Assembly: GCF_000633255.1 (NCBI RefSeq)
Contig: NZ_AYMJ01000013.1
Coordinates: forward strand, 1 to 64,000
Direction of reading: 5' to 3'
From: Pseudomonas sp. H1h
Lineage (GTDB): Bacteria; Pseudomonadota; Gammaproteobacteria; Pseudomonadales; Pseudomonadaceae
Length of the DNA: 64,000 nucleotides
Shown here: piece by piece, positions 25,564-35,225 of the stretch
Position numbering within the stretch: the first letter of the stretch is position 1
Layout: each line of letters starts with the position of its first letter
Program-made: the position numbers and the translations under genes
Notes under the pieces: generated by a model
The model's database searches: none
What the model was told of the DNA's origin: nothing
What the model saw: only the letters and a program-made list of their open reading frames with translations

Positions 25564-26292
25564 TCAGGCAAAACGCAGGGTCACCCGGCGGTTGTGCTGG
25601 CTTTTCTTCTCGATTTTTTCGCAATACACCCGGCCGATTTCCCGGGTGTTGAGCACATGCGTGCCGCCGCAGGGCTGCAGGTCGATGCCCGCGACTTCGA
25701 TCACGCGCAGATCGCCCTGGATCGCCGGTGGCCTGCTGCTCTTGCTGCCGATCTTTTCCTGCAGGGCCGGGTACTCCGCAGCCGGCAGGGTCAGGACGTT
25801 GATCGGGCAGGCTCGTTCGATCAGTGCGTTGAGATCGCGGGTGATGCGCTCCTTGTCGAGGGTCATCTCCGGCAGATCGAAATCCAGCCGACCCTTGTCG
25901 GCGCTGATGCTGCAGCCAGTGACCGGCGCATCGATAAGCGCGCCCAGCAGATGCAAACAGGTGTGCATCTTCATGTGTTGATAACGCCTCTGCCAGTCGA
26001 GGCTGGCGTTGAGCAGTGCGCCAGTGCACAGCTGCGGCGGACACTCCTGCACCTGATGCCAGATGATCGACGGCAACAGAGGATCGCGCACGGTGCCGGT
26101 CACCGCGATCCGGGTGCCATCCACCAGGCTGAAATACCCCGTGTCACCCGGCTGCCCGCCGCCGGTGGGGTAGAACAGGGTGTGCTCCAGCACGACGGCC
26201 TGATCGACCACGGCGATTACCCGGGCACCAAAGGCCCGCCGGTAGGGTTCACTGTTAAACAGGCTGAGGGTTTCCATGGTGTGTACCGACAT
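25564..26292 (-). CDS. AlaX-type alanyl-tRNA editing protein
   Basis: A 242-residue free-standing homologue of the AlaRS editing domain, which hydrolyses Ser- or Gly-tRNA(Ala). Zinc ligands are seen as HxxxH (H110, H114 in HTCLH) and CGGTH (C208, H212). FYPTGGGQPGDTG (residues 40-52) is the conserved N-terminal signature. The ORF is open from a TTG at 26304, but GGAGG six bases before ATG 26292 fixes the start. It is the second gene after an EamA-type exporter on the minus strand, 57 bp apart, with a small perfect hairpin between them (26327-26344). Both are divergent from a MocR regulator gene, suggesting co-regulation with amino-acid export. Confidence 0.9.
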   Translation of the reverse strand: MSVHTMETLSLFNSEPYRRAFGARVIAVVDQAVVLEHTLFYPTGGGQPGDTGYFSLVDGTRIAVTGTVRDPLLPSIIWHQVQECPPQLCTGALLNASLDWQRRYQHMKMHTCLHLLGALIDAPVTGCSISADKGRLDFDLPEMTLDKERITRDLNALIERACPINVLTLPAAEYPALQEKIGSKSSRPPAIQGDLRVIEVAGIDLQPCGGTHVLNTREIGRVYCEKIEKKSQHNRRVTLRFA

Positions 26293-26326
26293 TTGAACCT
26301 CCAATGTTCAAAGTTGAGTGTTGTGT

Positions 26327-26344
26327 GTGAGCCCTTGTGCTCAC
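26327..26344. other. Small hairpin between exporter and AlaX-type gene
   Basis: GTGAGC and GCTCAC form a perfect 6-bp stem with loop ccttgt. There is no T-tract; it might modulate the downstream alaX-type gene or be incidental. Confidence 0.35.
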
Positions 26345-26349
26345 GCTGT

Positions 26350-27270
26350 TCAGCGTTTGAGCGGCAGTTTGGTGATCGCGAAACCGGCCAGCAGGATCGT
26401 CGAGTACAACATCAGGTCCCGAGAGATTGGCGTGCCTTCGTACCAGGCGCCGATGAGCAGGGCGAACACCGGAAAAATGATGAACACGAACGACAGCAGC
26501 ACCGGGCTCAAACGTTTGAGCAAGAGGAAATACACGATGAAGCCGCCCACTGACGCCACCAGTCCGAGGTAGAGCAGGGCGCCCCAGGAGCGTGCAGTGA
26601 TGTCCTTGAGGACCGGTGTTTCGAGGTTGAGTCCGACAATGAATAACATCAGCCCGGCGATGCCGATCGGCAGGGTGTTGTAGGTGATCACGCTGATCGC
26701 GCTGCCGTGTTTCTTGGTCACCACGTAACACAGCGCGTGCATGATCGCGGCGCACAGAATCGCCAGCACGCCGAGCCATTCGGCCTGGTCCAGATGCAGG
26801 CCCTGGCTGCGGATGATCATGAACAGACTGGCGAAACCGATGGCGATGCCGAGCATCTGCGTGGGGAGGATTTTCTCGCGCAGAAACAGCGCGGAAAAAA
26901 TCAGGATAAACACCGGCATGCAACTGAACAGCAGCGCGGTCAGCCCCGATGAAACATGCAGTTCGCCGTAGTTGAGCAAGTAGTACGGCAGACTGAAATA
27001 CGACAGCGTGACGAACACGAAAAACCAGCGACTCTGCCGAGGGAACAGCAGCGGCTCCTTGCGCAACACGGCGAAGCTCAGGAATAGCGGAAAGGCAATC
27101 AGAAAACGCAGCCCCGCCGCTGTCAGCGGCGGCACGCTTTCCACGGCAATCTTGATCCCCAGCCAGGTGGTGCCCCAGCTCAGACAGACAATCAGAAACA
27201 GCGTGCTGGTGAGCAATCCGGCGAGCCAGGGTTTGCTGACGTTCAACGGTGCGCCGATGGCAGTCGACAT
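26350..27270 (-). CDS. EamA/DMT-family transporter
   Basis: A 306-residue inner-membrane protein with ten hydrophobic helices in two EamA repeats (SWGTTWLGIKIAVESVPP in the first, LYLGLVASVGGFIVYFLLLKRL in the second). DMT proteins of this kind usually export amino acids or related metabolites. The start ATG 27270 begins MSTAIGAPLNVSKPWLAG; upstream residues in the same frame look non-coding. It probably forms an operon with the AlaX-type gene and is divergent from the MocR gene 91 bp away. MocR regulators often control an adjacent EamA exporter, so an amino acid or its analogue is the likely substrate (inference). Confidence 0.9.
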   Translation of the reverse strand: MSTAIGAPLNVSKPWLAGLLTSTLFLIVCLSWGTTWLGIKIAVESVPPLTAAGLRFLIAFPLFLSFAVLRKEPLLFPRQSRWFFVFVTLSYFSLPYYLLNYGELHVSSGLTALLFSCMPVFILIFSALFLREKILPTQMLGIAIGFASLFMIIRSQGLHLDQAEWLGVLAILCAAIMHALCYVVTKKHGSAISVITYNTLPIGIAGLMLFIVGLNLETPVLKDITARSWGALLYLGLVASVGGFIVYFLLLKRLSPVLLSFVFIIFPVFALLIGAWYEGTPISRDLMLYSTILLAGFAITKLPLKR

Positions 27271-27361
27271 GCTTTGTGCTCCACAGCAGAGAAATTGACC
27301 TGGTGGGTGAAAAGGGTTATCCCTGATTGCACCTGTTTCAAGCACGCTATTCGGGGTGACA

Positions 27362-28771
27362 ATGACTGTCAAAGTAAGTATTGCCATGGTGTCAATCCTG
27401 CGTGACGGGCTCGTCAATGGCGTGGGCGTGAAGTACAAGCGCCTGGCGGATGCGGCGGAAAAAGCCATTACTGAAGGGGTGATCGGCGCGGGAGCGAAGT
27501 TGCCGCCGCACCGGTTGTTGGCCGACAGCCTGGGCGTGACCATCGGCACCATCAGTCGCGCCTATGGCGAGCTGGAGCGGGTCGGGCGGGTAGTGGCGCG
27601 TGTTGGCGATGGCACTTACGTGCGTGAACGCGGCATGGAGCGGCCGCAGGACAAAGGCTTTCGCAATGTCAGCGATGAGCCGCGCGCCTGTTTCGACATG
27701 AGCCGTAATCAACCGATTCCCGGGCAGGAAGCGGCGTTCATGAGCCAGACCTTGCACAGCCTTGCCAGCGATTCGTACAGCGTGCAGCAATTGACCGGCT
27801 ACACCGCCGAAAGCGGCTTGCTGCGGCATCGCCAGGCGGGGGCGCACTGGTTGAGCCATGGCGCGTTCCGGCCGCACGCCGACCAGGTGTTGTGCGTCAA
27901 CGGCGGCCAGCATGGCTTGCTGTGCGCCTTGATGGGCCTGCTCAAGGCCGGCGACACGGTGGTCACCGAGCATCTGACCTATCCCGGGTTGATCGGCGTT
28001 GCGCGTCAATTGGGGATCAAGCTCATCGGTGTCGCGATGGATGACCAAGGGCTGCTGTCGGCGGCGCTGGACGACGTCTGCCGCCAGCACCGTGTGTCGG
28101 CGTTATATTGCACACCGACGATTCAGAACCCTACGGCGGCGGTCATGTCGGTCCCGCGGCGTGAGGCGATTGCCGACATCTGCCGGCAGCACAATCTGCT
28201 GATTTTCGAAGACGACGCGCATGCGGTGCTGGCCCGTCAGCGGCCGTTGCCGCTGAGTCATTTCGCCGCTGAGCGTTCGGTGTTGATCGGCAGTCTGAGC
28301 AAGGCGGTTTCAGCCGGCCTGCGGGTCGGTTACCTGCAGGCGCCGCAAGCACTGATCGGGCGCCTGAGTTCGGCGATTCGCGGCACGTGCTGGATGGCCA
28401 ATCCGTTGGCGATGGAAGTGGCGAGCCGCTGGATCGAAAACGGCATGGCCGAGCGCTTGCTGGAGGAACAGATCGGCGAGATCGGTCGGCGCAAGGCGCT
28501 GGTCGCGCCGCTGCTGGAGGGGCTGACCTACAAGGCCGATGCCCATAGCCCGCACTTCTGGATCGAGGTGCCCGCGCTGTGGCGCGCATCGCAGATTGCT
28601 GCGGAGCTGAAGGAAAACAATTACCTGGTGAGCACCGCCGAGGCCTTTGCGGTCGGGCACGGCGCGGTGCCGCAGTTCATTCGGGCGAGTGTGTGCAATT
28701 CGGTGGGGGATGACCGGTTGTTGCAGGCAGGTTTCGAGGCCTTGGCCAAGGCATTGACAGAGACCGTGTAA
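27362..28771 (+). CDS. MocR-type regulator (GntR helix-turn-helix fused to aminotransferase domain)
   Basis: A 469-residue PLP-dependent regulator. A GntR winged helix at about residues 20-90 (YKRLADAAEKAITEGVIGAG, PPHRLLADSLGVTIGTISRAYGELE) is joined to a fold-type I aminotransferase domain. The PLP-binding lysine lies in LIGSLSKAVSAGLRVGY near residue 311, and the cofactor-holding FEDDAHA block precedes it. MocR proteins use the aminotransferase fold as a sensor. A GTG at 27356 is also in frame, but ATG 27362 is preferred. The divergent EamA-AlaX pair is the likely target. Similar elements attgacctg (27294) and attgcacctg (27326), 32 bp apart, lie in the promoter gap and could be MocR direct repeats. 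Confidence 0.92.
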   Translation: MTVKVSIAMVSILRDGLVNGVGVKYKRLADAAEKAITEGVIGAGAKLPPHRLLADSLGVTIGTISRAYGELERVGRVVARVGDGTYVRERGMERPQDKGFRNVSDEPRACFDMSRNQPIPGQEAAFMSQTLHSLASDSYSVQQLTGYTAESGLLRHRQAGAHWLSHGAFRPHADQVLCVNGGQHGLLCALMGLLKAGDTVVTEHLTYPGLIGVARQLGIKLIGVAMDDQGLLSAALDDVCRQHRVSALYCTPTIQNPTAAVMSVPRREAIADICRQHNLLIFEDDAHAVLARQRPLPLSHFAAERSVLIGSLSKAVSAGLRVGYLQAPQALIGRLSSAIRGTCWMANPLAMEVASRWIENGMAERLLEEQIGEIGRRKALVAPLLEGLTYKADAHSPHFWIEVPALWRASQIAAELKENNYLVSTAEAFAVGHGAVPQFIRASVCNSVGDDRLLQAGFEALAKALTETV

Positions 28772-28776
28772 TCGTT

Positions 28777-28866
28777 CTTCGCGAGCAAGCCCGCTCTCAC
28801 ATTCGATCGCATTCCAACGCGAGGAACTCGATCAAATTGTGGGAGCGGGCTTGCTCGCGAAGGCGT
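28777..28866. repeat. REPIN (inverted REP pair)
   Basis: Arms ttcgcgagcaagcccgctct and tgggagcgggcttgctcgcg lie between the convergent MocR and ppsR genes. Confidence 0.88.
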
Positions 28867-28883
28867 CAGAACACGCCACAAAA

Positions 28884-29702
28884 TTATTTGAAACGCCGCT
28901 CCACGCCTTTCTCAACCAGAATCTTCGCCGAAATCTCCTCCACCGAAAAATGTGTGGAATTGATATGCGGAATGTTCTCGCGGCGGAACAGGTTTTCCAC
29001 TTCGCGCACTTCGAATTCGCACTGGGCGTAGCTCGAATAGCGGCTGTTGGGCTTGCGCTCGTTGCGGATCGCGGTGAGGCGGTCCGGGTCGATGGTCAGG
29101 CCGAACAGTTTGTGTTGATGGGCGCGCAGGGCGGTCGGCAGGGTCAGGCGCTCCATGTCGTCTTCGGTCAGCGGGTAGTTGGCCGCGCGGATGCCGAACT
29201 GCATCGCCATGTACAGGCACGTCGGCGTCTTACCACATCGCGACACGCCCACTAGTATCAGATCGGCCTTGTCGTAATAGTGGGTGCGCGCGCCGTCGTC
29301 GTTGTCGAGGGCGAAGTTCACCGCCTCGATGCGCTCCATGTAATTGGAGTTGTGCCCGATCGAATGCGACTTGCCGACGGTGTAGGAAGAATGCTCGGTC
29401 AGTTCCTGTTCGAGCGGGGCCAGGAACGTCGAGAAAATGTCGATCATGAAACCATTGGAGGTTGCGAGAATCTCACGGATGTCCTGATTGACGATGGTGT
29501 CGAAGATGATCGGGCGCAAGCCGTCGGTTTCAGCGGCTTTGTTGATTTGTTGTACCATGGCCCGCGCTTTGTCCGCGTTGTCGATATACGGCCGCGTGAG
29601 CTTGGTGAAGGTAATGTTTTCGAACTGCGCCAGAAGGCTTTGACCCAGGGTTTCGGCGGTAATGCCGGTGCCATCGGAGATAAAGAAAGCAGATCGTTTC
29701 AT
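28884..29702 (-). CDS. ppsR: PEP synthase regulatory protein (bifunctional kinase/pyrophosphorylase)
   Basis: A 272-residue DUF299-family protein that inactivates PEP synthase by ADP-dependent threonine phosphorylation and reactivates it by phosphorolysis. The opening is [20 protein letters not shown], and the ADP-binding loop is [10 protein letters not shown] in the second half, followed by [14 protein letters not shown]. The frame is open from 29768, but the family start is ATG 29702. It is divergent from its substrate gene ppsA, with 174 bp between starts, the standard Pseudomonas arrangement. It acts in the cytoplasm at the pyruvate/PEP branch point, controlling gluconeogenesis. Confidence 0.95.
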   Translation of the reverse strand: MKRSAFFISDGTGITAETLGQSLLAQFENITFTKLTRPYIDNADKARAMVQQINKAAETDGLRPIIFDTIVNQDIREILATSNGFMIDIFSTFLAPLEQELTEHSSYTVGKSHSIGHNSNYMERIEAVNFALDNDDGARTHYYDKADLILVGVSRCGKTPTCLYMAMQFGIRAANYPLTEDDMERLTLPTALRAHQHKLFGLTIDPDRLTAIRNERKPNSRYSSYAQCEFEVREVENLFRRENIPHINSTHFSVEEISAKILVEKGVERRFK

Positions 29703-29876
29703 TTGCACCTTGGGCCTTAAGCTAATGAGCATTCTTGGATATGATAGGCGCGATTTGCCGGCCGCCATTGGCCCGCATTCTCACTTATTTTCCAGGTCCA
29801 GGCCATACAGCCGGCCAACGCTCCCCCGAGCTGCCGGTTTCTGAGCTTTTCCAACACAGTTAGTGGAGAGATCACC

Positions 29877-32252
29877 TTGGTAGAGTACGTAGTTTCCCTC
29901 GATAAGCTCGGCAAACACGATGTTGAGCATGTGGGGGGCAAGAACGCATCCCTGGGCGAGATGATCAGCAACCTGGCGGGTGCCGGTGTGTCGGTCCCCG
30001 GCGGTTTCGCCACCACCGCGCAGGCCTATCGCGACTTTCTCGAACTGAGCGGCCTCAACGAGCAGATCCACAAGGCTCTCGACGCCCTGGACGTCGATGA
30101 CGTCAACGCGCTGGCCAAGACCGGCGCGCAGATCCGTCAATGGATCATGGAAGCCGAATTCCCTGAAAAACTGAATGCCGAGATCCGCACCGCGTTCGCC
30201 GCGCTGTCGGCCGGCAACCCTGACGTGGCCGTGGCCGTGCGTTCCTCGGCAACCGCCGAAGACTTGCCGGACGCCTCGTTTGCCGGTCAGCAGGAAACCT
30301 TCCTGAACATCCGTGGTGTGGAAAACGTTATCCGCGCCGCCAAAGAGGTATTCGCCTCGCTGTTCAACGACCGTGCGATTTCCTACCGCGTGCACCAGGG
30401 CTTCGACCACAAACTGGTCGCCCTGTCGGCTGGCGTACAGCGCATGGTGCGTTCGGAAACCGGCACCGCCGGTGTAATGTTCACCCTCGATACCGAATCC
30501 GGTTTCCGTGACGTGGTGTTCATCACCGGCGCCTACGGCCTGGGCGAAACCGTCGTACAAGGCGCGGTCAACCCGGACGAATTCTACGTACACAAAGGCA
30601 CCCTGGAAGCTGGCCGCCCGGCCATTCTGCGACGCAACCTGGGCAGCAAAGCGATCAAGATGATCTACGGTGACGAGGCCAAGGCCGGCCGTTCGGTCAA
30701 GACCGTCGATGTCGACAAGGCCGAGCGCGCGCGTTTCTGCCTGACCGACGCCGAAGTCAGCGAGCTGGCCAAGCAGGCGATGATCATCGAGAAGCACTAT
30801 GGCTGCCCGATGGACATCGAATGGGCGAAGGACGGTGACGACGGCAAGCTGTACATCGTGCAGGCCCGTCCGGAAACCGTGAAGAGCCGCACCCAGGCCA
30901 ACGTCATGGAGCGTTACCTGCTCAAAGAAACCGGTACCGTGCTGGTGGAAGGTCGCGCGATCGGCCAGCGCATCGGCGCCGGTAAAGTGCGGATCATCAA
31001 GGACGTGTCCGAGATGGACAAAGTCCAGCCGGGCGACGTGCTGGTGTCCGACATGACCGACCCGGACTGGGAGCCGGTGATGAAACGCGCCAGCGCCATC
31101 GTCACCAACCGTGGCGGGCGTACCTGCCACGCGGCGATCATCGCCCGTGAACTGGGCATTCCAGCGGTTGTGGGTTGCGGCAACGCCACCCAATTGCTGA
31201 AAGATGGCCAGGGCGTGACCGTATCCTGCGCCGAGGGCGACACCGGTTACATCTTCGAAGGCGAGTTGGGTTTCGACGTCAAGAAGAACTCCGTGGACGC
31301 CATGCCGGAGTTGCCGTTCAAGATCATGATGAACGTCGGCAACCCGGACCGCGCCTTCGATTTCGCACAGCTGCCGAACGCCGGTGTGGGCCTGGCCCGT
31401 CTGGAGTTCATCATCAACCGCATGATCGGTGTACACCCCAAAGCGCTGTTGAACTACGACGGCCTGCCGCAGGAAATCAAGGACAGCGTCGACAAGCGCA
31501 TCGCCGGTTACAGCGATCCGGTCGACTTCTACGTCGACAAACTGGTGGAAGGCATCAGCACTCTGGCTGCGGCGTTCACGCCGAAGAAGGTCATCGTGCG
31601 CCTGTCGGACTTCAAGTCCAACGAATACGCCAACCTGATCGGCGGCAAGCTCTATGAGCCGGAAGAAGAAAACCCGATGCTGGGCTTCCGTGGCGCTTCG
31701 CGTTACATCAGCGAATCGTTCCGCGACTGCTTCGAACTCGAGTGCCGCGCGCTGAAGCGTGTGCGCAACGAGATGGGCCTGACCAACGTCGAAATCATGG
31801 TGCCGTTCGTGCGCACCTTGGGCGAGGCCAGCCAGGTCATCGATCTGCTCGCCGAAAACGGTCTGGCTCGCGGCGAAAACGGTCTGCGCATCATCATGAT
31901 GTGCGAACTGCCATCCAACGCGATACTCGCTGAAGAGTTCCTCGAATTCTTTGACGGTTTCTCGATCGGTTCCAACGACCTGACTCAACTGACGTTGGGT
32001 CTGGACCGCGATTCGGGCATCATCGCGCACCTGTTCGACGAGCGTAACCCGGCGGTCAAGAAGCTGCTGGCGAACGCCATTGCCGCGTGCAACAAGGCCG
32101 GCAAGTACATCGGCATCTGCGGTCAGGGTCCTTCGGATCACCCGGATCTGGCCAAGTGGCTGATGGAGCAGGGCATTGAAAGCGTGTCGCTGAACCCGGA
32201 TTCCGTACTGGAAACCTGGTTCTTCCTCGCCGAAGGCCAGGCGCAGGCTTGA
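29877..32252 (+). CDS. ppsA: Phosphoenolpyruvate synthase
   Basis: A 791-residue enzyme converting pyruvate and ATP to phosphoenolpyruvate, AMP and phosphate. In order it has the ATP-grasp domain ([10 protein letters not shown] near residue 21, then [19 protein letters not shown]), the phosphohistidine domain with catalytic H418 in [10 protein letters not shown], and the TIM-barrel PEP domain ending with GICGQGPSD, whose cysteine acts as acid. The conserved threonine just before H418 is the PpsR target in this family. The start codon is TTG 29877, supported by GGAG at 29865-29868 and by the conserved opening [11 protein letters not shown]; no ATG is better placed. The length is complete. It is divergent from ppsR and probably monocistronic. 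Confidence 0.97.
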   Translation: MVEYVVSLDKLGKHDVEHVGGKNASLGEMISNLAGAGVSVPGGFATTAQAYRDFLELSGLNEQIHKALDALDVDDVNALAKTGAQIRQWIMEAEFPEKLNAEIRTAFAALSAGNPDVAVAVRSSATAEDLPDASFAGQQETFLNIRGVENVIRAAKEVFASLFNDRAISYRVHQGFDHKLVALSAGVQRMVRSETGTAGVMFTLDTESGFRDVVFITGAYGLGETVVQGAVNPDEFYVHKGTLEAGRPAILRRNLGSKAIKMIYGDEAKAGRSVKTVDVDKAERARFCLTDAEVSELAKQAMIIEKHYGCPMDIEWAKDGDDGKLYIVQARPETVKSRTQANVMERYLLKETGTVLVEGRAIGQRIGAGKVRIIKDVSEMDKVQPGDVLVSDMTDPDWEPVMKRASAIVTNRGGRTCHAAIIARELGIPAVVGCGNATQLLKDGQGVTVSCAEGDTGYIFEGELGFDVKKNSVDAMPELPFKIMMNVGNPDRAFDFAQLPNAGVGLARLEFIINRMIGVHPKALLNYDGLPQEIKDSVDKRIAGYSDPVDFYVDKLVEGISTLAAAFTPKKVIVRLSDFKSNEYANLIGGKLYEPEEENPMLGFRGASRYISESFRDCFELECRALKRVRNEMGLTNVEIMVPFVRTLGEASQVIDLLAENGLARGENGLRIIMMCELPSNAILAEEFLEFFDGFSIGSNDLTQLTLGLDRDSGIIAHLFDERNPAVKKLLANAIAACNKAGKYIGICGQGPSDHPDLAKWLMEQGIESVSLNPDSVLETWFFLAEGQAQA

Positions 32253-32279
32253 TAAGTAGGTGAATGGCCCGCTCCCCCT

Positions 32280-32368
32280 GTGGGAGCGAGCCTGCTCGCG
32301 AAGACGGACTGACAGGCAACAATGATGTCGACGGATGTACCGCTTTCGCGAGCAGGCTCACTCCTGCA
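32280..32368. repeat. REPIN (inverted REP pair)
   Basis: Arms tgtgggagcgagcctgctcgcg and tttcgcgagcaggctcactcc lie immediately after ppsA. Confidence 0.88.
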
Positions 32369-32393
32369 AGGGGCGGGTTTTGAGATTTGAGTA

Positions 32394-32424
32394 GGGCGGG
32401 CTCCTGTAGATGCCGCCCTTTTTT
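32394..32424 (+). terminator. Intrinsic terminator after ppsA
   Basis: GGGCGG pairs with CCGCCC around a 13-base loop and is followed by six T. It lies 14 bp before the hydrolase ATG, so transcription of the hydrolase gene could be attenuated or start within this short space. Confidence 0.65.
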
Positions 32425-32437
32425 GTGCAAGAGCATT

Positions 32438-33427
32438 ATGCAAAGCAGCAGCAACCTGTTTCCTGTCGCCCTGATCAGCGCCGAACGACGCGGTGATCTG
32501 AGCGAAGACGTTTATCGATTGAAACCCGGCAACAGCCCGGACTGGTCCGTGGAGATCGCCGTCACCCGTTTGGGCATGGCCGACGACACGGCGCCCCGTG
32601 GCGCGCCGGTGATTTTGTTGCACGGCAGTTTTTCCAATCGACGCTTCTGGTTTTCGCCAAAAGGCCTCGGGCTTGGCGCGTATCTGACGCGACTGGGTTT
32701 TGATGTGTGGATTCCGGAGATGCGCGGCCATGGTCTGTCGCAGCGCAACGAGGAATACCGCAGGAACCGTGTTGCCGACTACGCCAAATACGATCTGCCG
32801 GCGATTGCTGCATTCGTGCGTGAGCAGAGCGGGCAGGTGCCGCACTGGATCGGTCATTCGCTGGGCGGCATCACCCTGGCGGCGGCGCTGGGCGGTGAAT
32901 ACTTAGGCGAACCGGCGGTGGCTTCGGCGGCGTTTTTCGGCACCCAGGTCAGCCGCACGTACTGGCCGCTAAAGATCCCGCCGGTGGAGTGGAGCGGGCG
33001 CTTCATTCTCAAGCGTTTCGCGCAATTGTCTGGCTCGCGCCTCAAGCGCGGCCCGGAAGACGAACCGATCGGGCTGGCGCTGGAAAGCATGCGCTGGTAC
33101 GGCCTGTTCGGCCGCTTTGGCGACAAGGACAAGGATTGGTGGGCCGGGCTTGCCGAGGTTCAAGTGCCGGTGCTGGCGGTGACGGCGGCGGGGGATCATC
33201 AGGATCCGGCGTGGGCCTGTCGCAAACTGTTCGAACAGATCGGCTCCGAGCACAAGCAGTTCGTCAATCTGGGGCGGGAACAAGGCTTCAGCGACAATTT
33301 CGGGCATGTCGAGATGCTGGTGAGCAAGGCAGCACAGGCCGAGGTCTGGCCGCTGGTGGCGCGCTGGCTGCAGGATCAGCACACACCGCTGCTGGGCGAG
33401 AAGCCGGACCTGGCCGCGGCGGTTTGA
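32438..33427 (+). CDS. Alpha/beta hydrolase
   Basis: A 329-residue cytoplasmic hydrolase. The oxyanion block LLHGSFSNRRFW is near residue 63. The nucleophile elbow GHSLGG follows near 145, and FGHVEMLV near the C-terminus supplies the catalytic histidine. The acid is probably in VTAAGDHQDP. The long cap between strands (residues 170-240) is specific to a Pseudomonas/Burkholderia group of uncertain function. The start is ATG 32438 (MQSSSNLFPVAL); upstream residues in frame overlap the ppsA terminator and are not coding. The substrate is unknown. Esterase, lipase-like or haloalkane-type activities cannot be separated on sequence alone. Confidence 0.88.
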   Translation: MQSSSNLFPVALISAERRGDLSEDVYRLKPGNSPDWSVEIAVTRLGMADDTAPRGAPVILLHGSFSNRRFWFSPKGLGLGAYLTRLGFDVWIPEMRGHGLSQRNEEYRRNRVADYAKYDLPAIAAFVREQSGQVPHWIGHSLGGITLAAALGGEYLGEPAVASAAFFGTQVSRTYWPLKIPPVEWSGRFILKRFAQLSGSRLKRGPEDEPIGLALESMRWYGLFGRFGDKDKDWWAGLAEVQVPVLAVTAAGDHQDPAWACRKLFEQIGSEHKQFVNLGREQGFSDNFGHVEMLVSKAAQAEVWPLVARWLQDQHTPLLGEKPDLAAAV

Positions 33428-33652
33428 GCGCAGGCTCTGAAAAGGGCATTTCGTTCGTATCGGCTTGCGGCTAAGATATGACGCATTGTGCAATTCTGGT
33501 CATATTTGGTGGCTGTTTAGCTATTACGTTTCAGCGTTTGTTCAGGTTCGTTCAGCGACCATTGCATGAACTAAGGTAAACAGCGACCGCCGGGACTCGT
33601 TTCAACAGAGTGCGACATCCTTGATCGTCTTCCTTGTTACAGGAGTTTTTCG

Positions 33653-34144
33653 ATGAACCATTACCTCACGCCTGACCTGTGCGACGCCTATCCGGAGCTG
33701 GTGCAGGTGCTGGAACCGATGTTCAGCAATTTCGGCGGCCGTGATTCCTTCGGCGGCGAAATCGTGACCATCAAATGTTTCGAAGACAACTCGCTGGTCA
33801 AAGAGCAGGCCGAACTCAAGGGCAACGGCAAAGTGCTGGTGGTCGATGGCGGCGGTTCGCTGCGTCGTGCGCTGCTGGGCGACATGATCGCCGAGAAAGC
33901 GGCGAAAAACGGCTGGGAAGGAATGGTCATCTACGGTTGCATCCGTGACGTCGACGTCATCGCTCAGACCGATCTCGGTGTCCAGGCGCTGGCCAGCCAT
34001 CCGATGAAGACCGAAAAGCGCGGTATCGGCGACCTCAACGTGCCGGTGACGTTTGCCGGTGTGACGTTCCACCCAGGCCAATTCATTTATGCGGACAACA
34101 ACGGCGTGATCGTTTCGCCGAGCCCGCTGAAGATGCCTGAATAA
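33653..34144 (+). CDS. rraA: Ribonuclease E activity regulator RraA
   Basis: A 163-residue member of the RraA family, which in E. coli binds RNase E and inhibits mRNA decay. The conserved blocks [36 protein letters not shown] and [15 protein letters not shown] are present. The protein is cytoplasmic and trimeric in known members. The same family includes 4-hydroxy-4-methyl-2-oxoglutarate aldolases, so an aldolase-like side activity is possible; the length and motif pattern fit RraA. CAGGAG lies eight to nine bases before the ATG. The 225-bp gap upstream holds a promoter region with no other gene. Confidence 0.94.
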   Translation: MNHYLTPDLCDAYPELVQVLEPMFSNFGGRDSFGGEIVTIKCFEDNSLVKEQAELKGNGKVLVVDGGGSLRRALLGDMIAEKAAKNGWEGMVIYGCIRDVDVIAQTDLGVQALASHPMKTEKRGIGDLNVPVTFAGVTFHPGQFIYADNNGVIVSPSPLKMPE

Positions 34145-34166
34145 AGTTTTCGACAAAGGGATGCGG

Positions 34167-35162
34167 ATGTTCGAGGAAGAAAACGCGCAGTGGGGGCTGG
34201 TGCATGCCCTGGTACTGGACGGTAAAGGCGGTGCGCGTTCGATAGCCCGGACTGAGCTCGACGATCTGCAACTGCAGGCTCATGAGAGTCTGTGGCTGCA
34301 TTGGGATCGCAGTCATCCGCAAACCCAGACCTGGCTGCGCAAATCCAGCGGCCTGAATGAGTTCAGCTGCGACCTGTTGCTGGAAGAAAACACCCGTCCG
34401 CGCCTGCTGCCGTTGCCGGATGCCGAGCTGTTGCTGTTTCTGCGCGGGGTCAACCTCAACCCGGGGGCCGAGCCGGAAGACATGGTCTCGGTGCGGATTT
34501 TCGCCTCCGCCCAGCGCGTGATCTCGTTGCGTCTGCGCCCGCTGCGCGCCACCGATGAACTGCTGGCGCTGTTGAGCGAGGGCAAGGGACCGAAAACCTC
34601 CTCCGAACTGATCCTGTATCTGGCGCAATTCCTCACCAACAAGGTGCAGGATCTGGTCACGTGCCTGTCGGAACTGGTCGATGAAGAGGAAGAAAAACTG
34701 GATGCCGACGAACGGTATACCCCCGAGCATGGCTCGATTTTGCACATCCGTCGCCGGGCTGCCGGACTGAAGCGTTTCCTGGCGCCGCAGCGGGATATTT
34801 TCGGACAGCTGACGCGGATAAAACTGCCGTGGTTTGTCGACGATGACGCCGACTACTGGAACGAATTGAACAACAGTCTGACCCGCTATCTCGAAGAGCT
34901 CGAATTGACTCGAGAGCGCATGGGGCTTGTGCTGGAGGCCGAAGACCGGCGTTTGAACGTGCGCATGAATCGCACGATGTACCGCTTCGGCATCATCACC
35001 TGCATCTTTTTGCCGATGAGTTTTCTCACCGGTCTGTTGGGCATCAACGTGGGCGGAATTCCGTTCTCGAGCAGCCCTTATGGTTTCCTCATTGCCTGTC
35101 TGACGGTGTTGGCCATGGCCTTTGGTCAATGGTGGTTATTCCGCCGTTTGCGCTGGGTATGA
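34167..35162 (+). CDS. cmaX: CmaX, CorA/ZntB-like divalent-cation transporter
   Basis: A 331-residue protein of the 2-TM GxN family. A long cytosolic N-terminal domain (1-265, partly coiled coil) precedes two C-terminal helices. The pore-loop motif at the end of the first helix reads GIN (FLTGLLGINVGGIP) where CorA proteins have GMN, a ZntB-like variant. The C-terminal WWLFRRLRW is typical. Two ATGs are in frame, at 34161 and 34167. AAAGGG at 34155-34160 is properly spaced only for the second. It is the first gene of the cmaX-crfX-cmpX block before sigX and oprF, an order characteristic of Pseudomonas, and is thought to serve magnesium or envelope homeostasis. Confidence 0.92.
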   Translation: MFEEENAQWGLVHALVLDGKGGARSIARTELDDLQLQAHESLWLHWDRSHPQTQTWLRKSSGLNEFSCDLLLEENTRPRLLPLPDAELLLFLRGVNLNPGAEPEDMVSVRIFASAQRVISLRLRPLRATDELLALLSEGKGPKTSSELILYLAQFLTNKVQDLVTCLSELVDEEEEKLDADERYTPEHGSILHIRRRAAGLKRFLAPQRDIFGQLTRIKLPWFVDDDADYWNELNNSLTRYLEELELTRERMGLVLEAEDRRLNVRMNRTMYRFGIITCIFLPMSFLTGLLGINVGGIPFSSSPYGFLIACLTVLAMAFGQWWLFRRLRWV

Positions 35163-35225
35163 AAATGCAGCATGTGACCCGACCAAATTTGCCCGCGTCT
35201 TTCACAGACATCACGAGAGGTGCGT

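Noticed and set aside
29781..32141. 786-codon minus-strand open frame
   Set aside because: It mirrors ppsA, which shows all catalytic motifs and a ribosome site; the antisense product has none.
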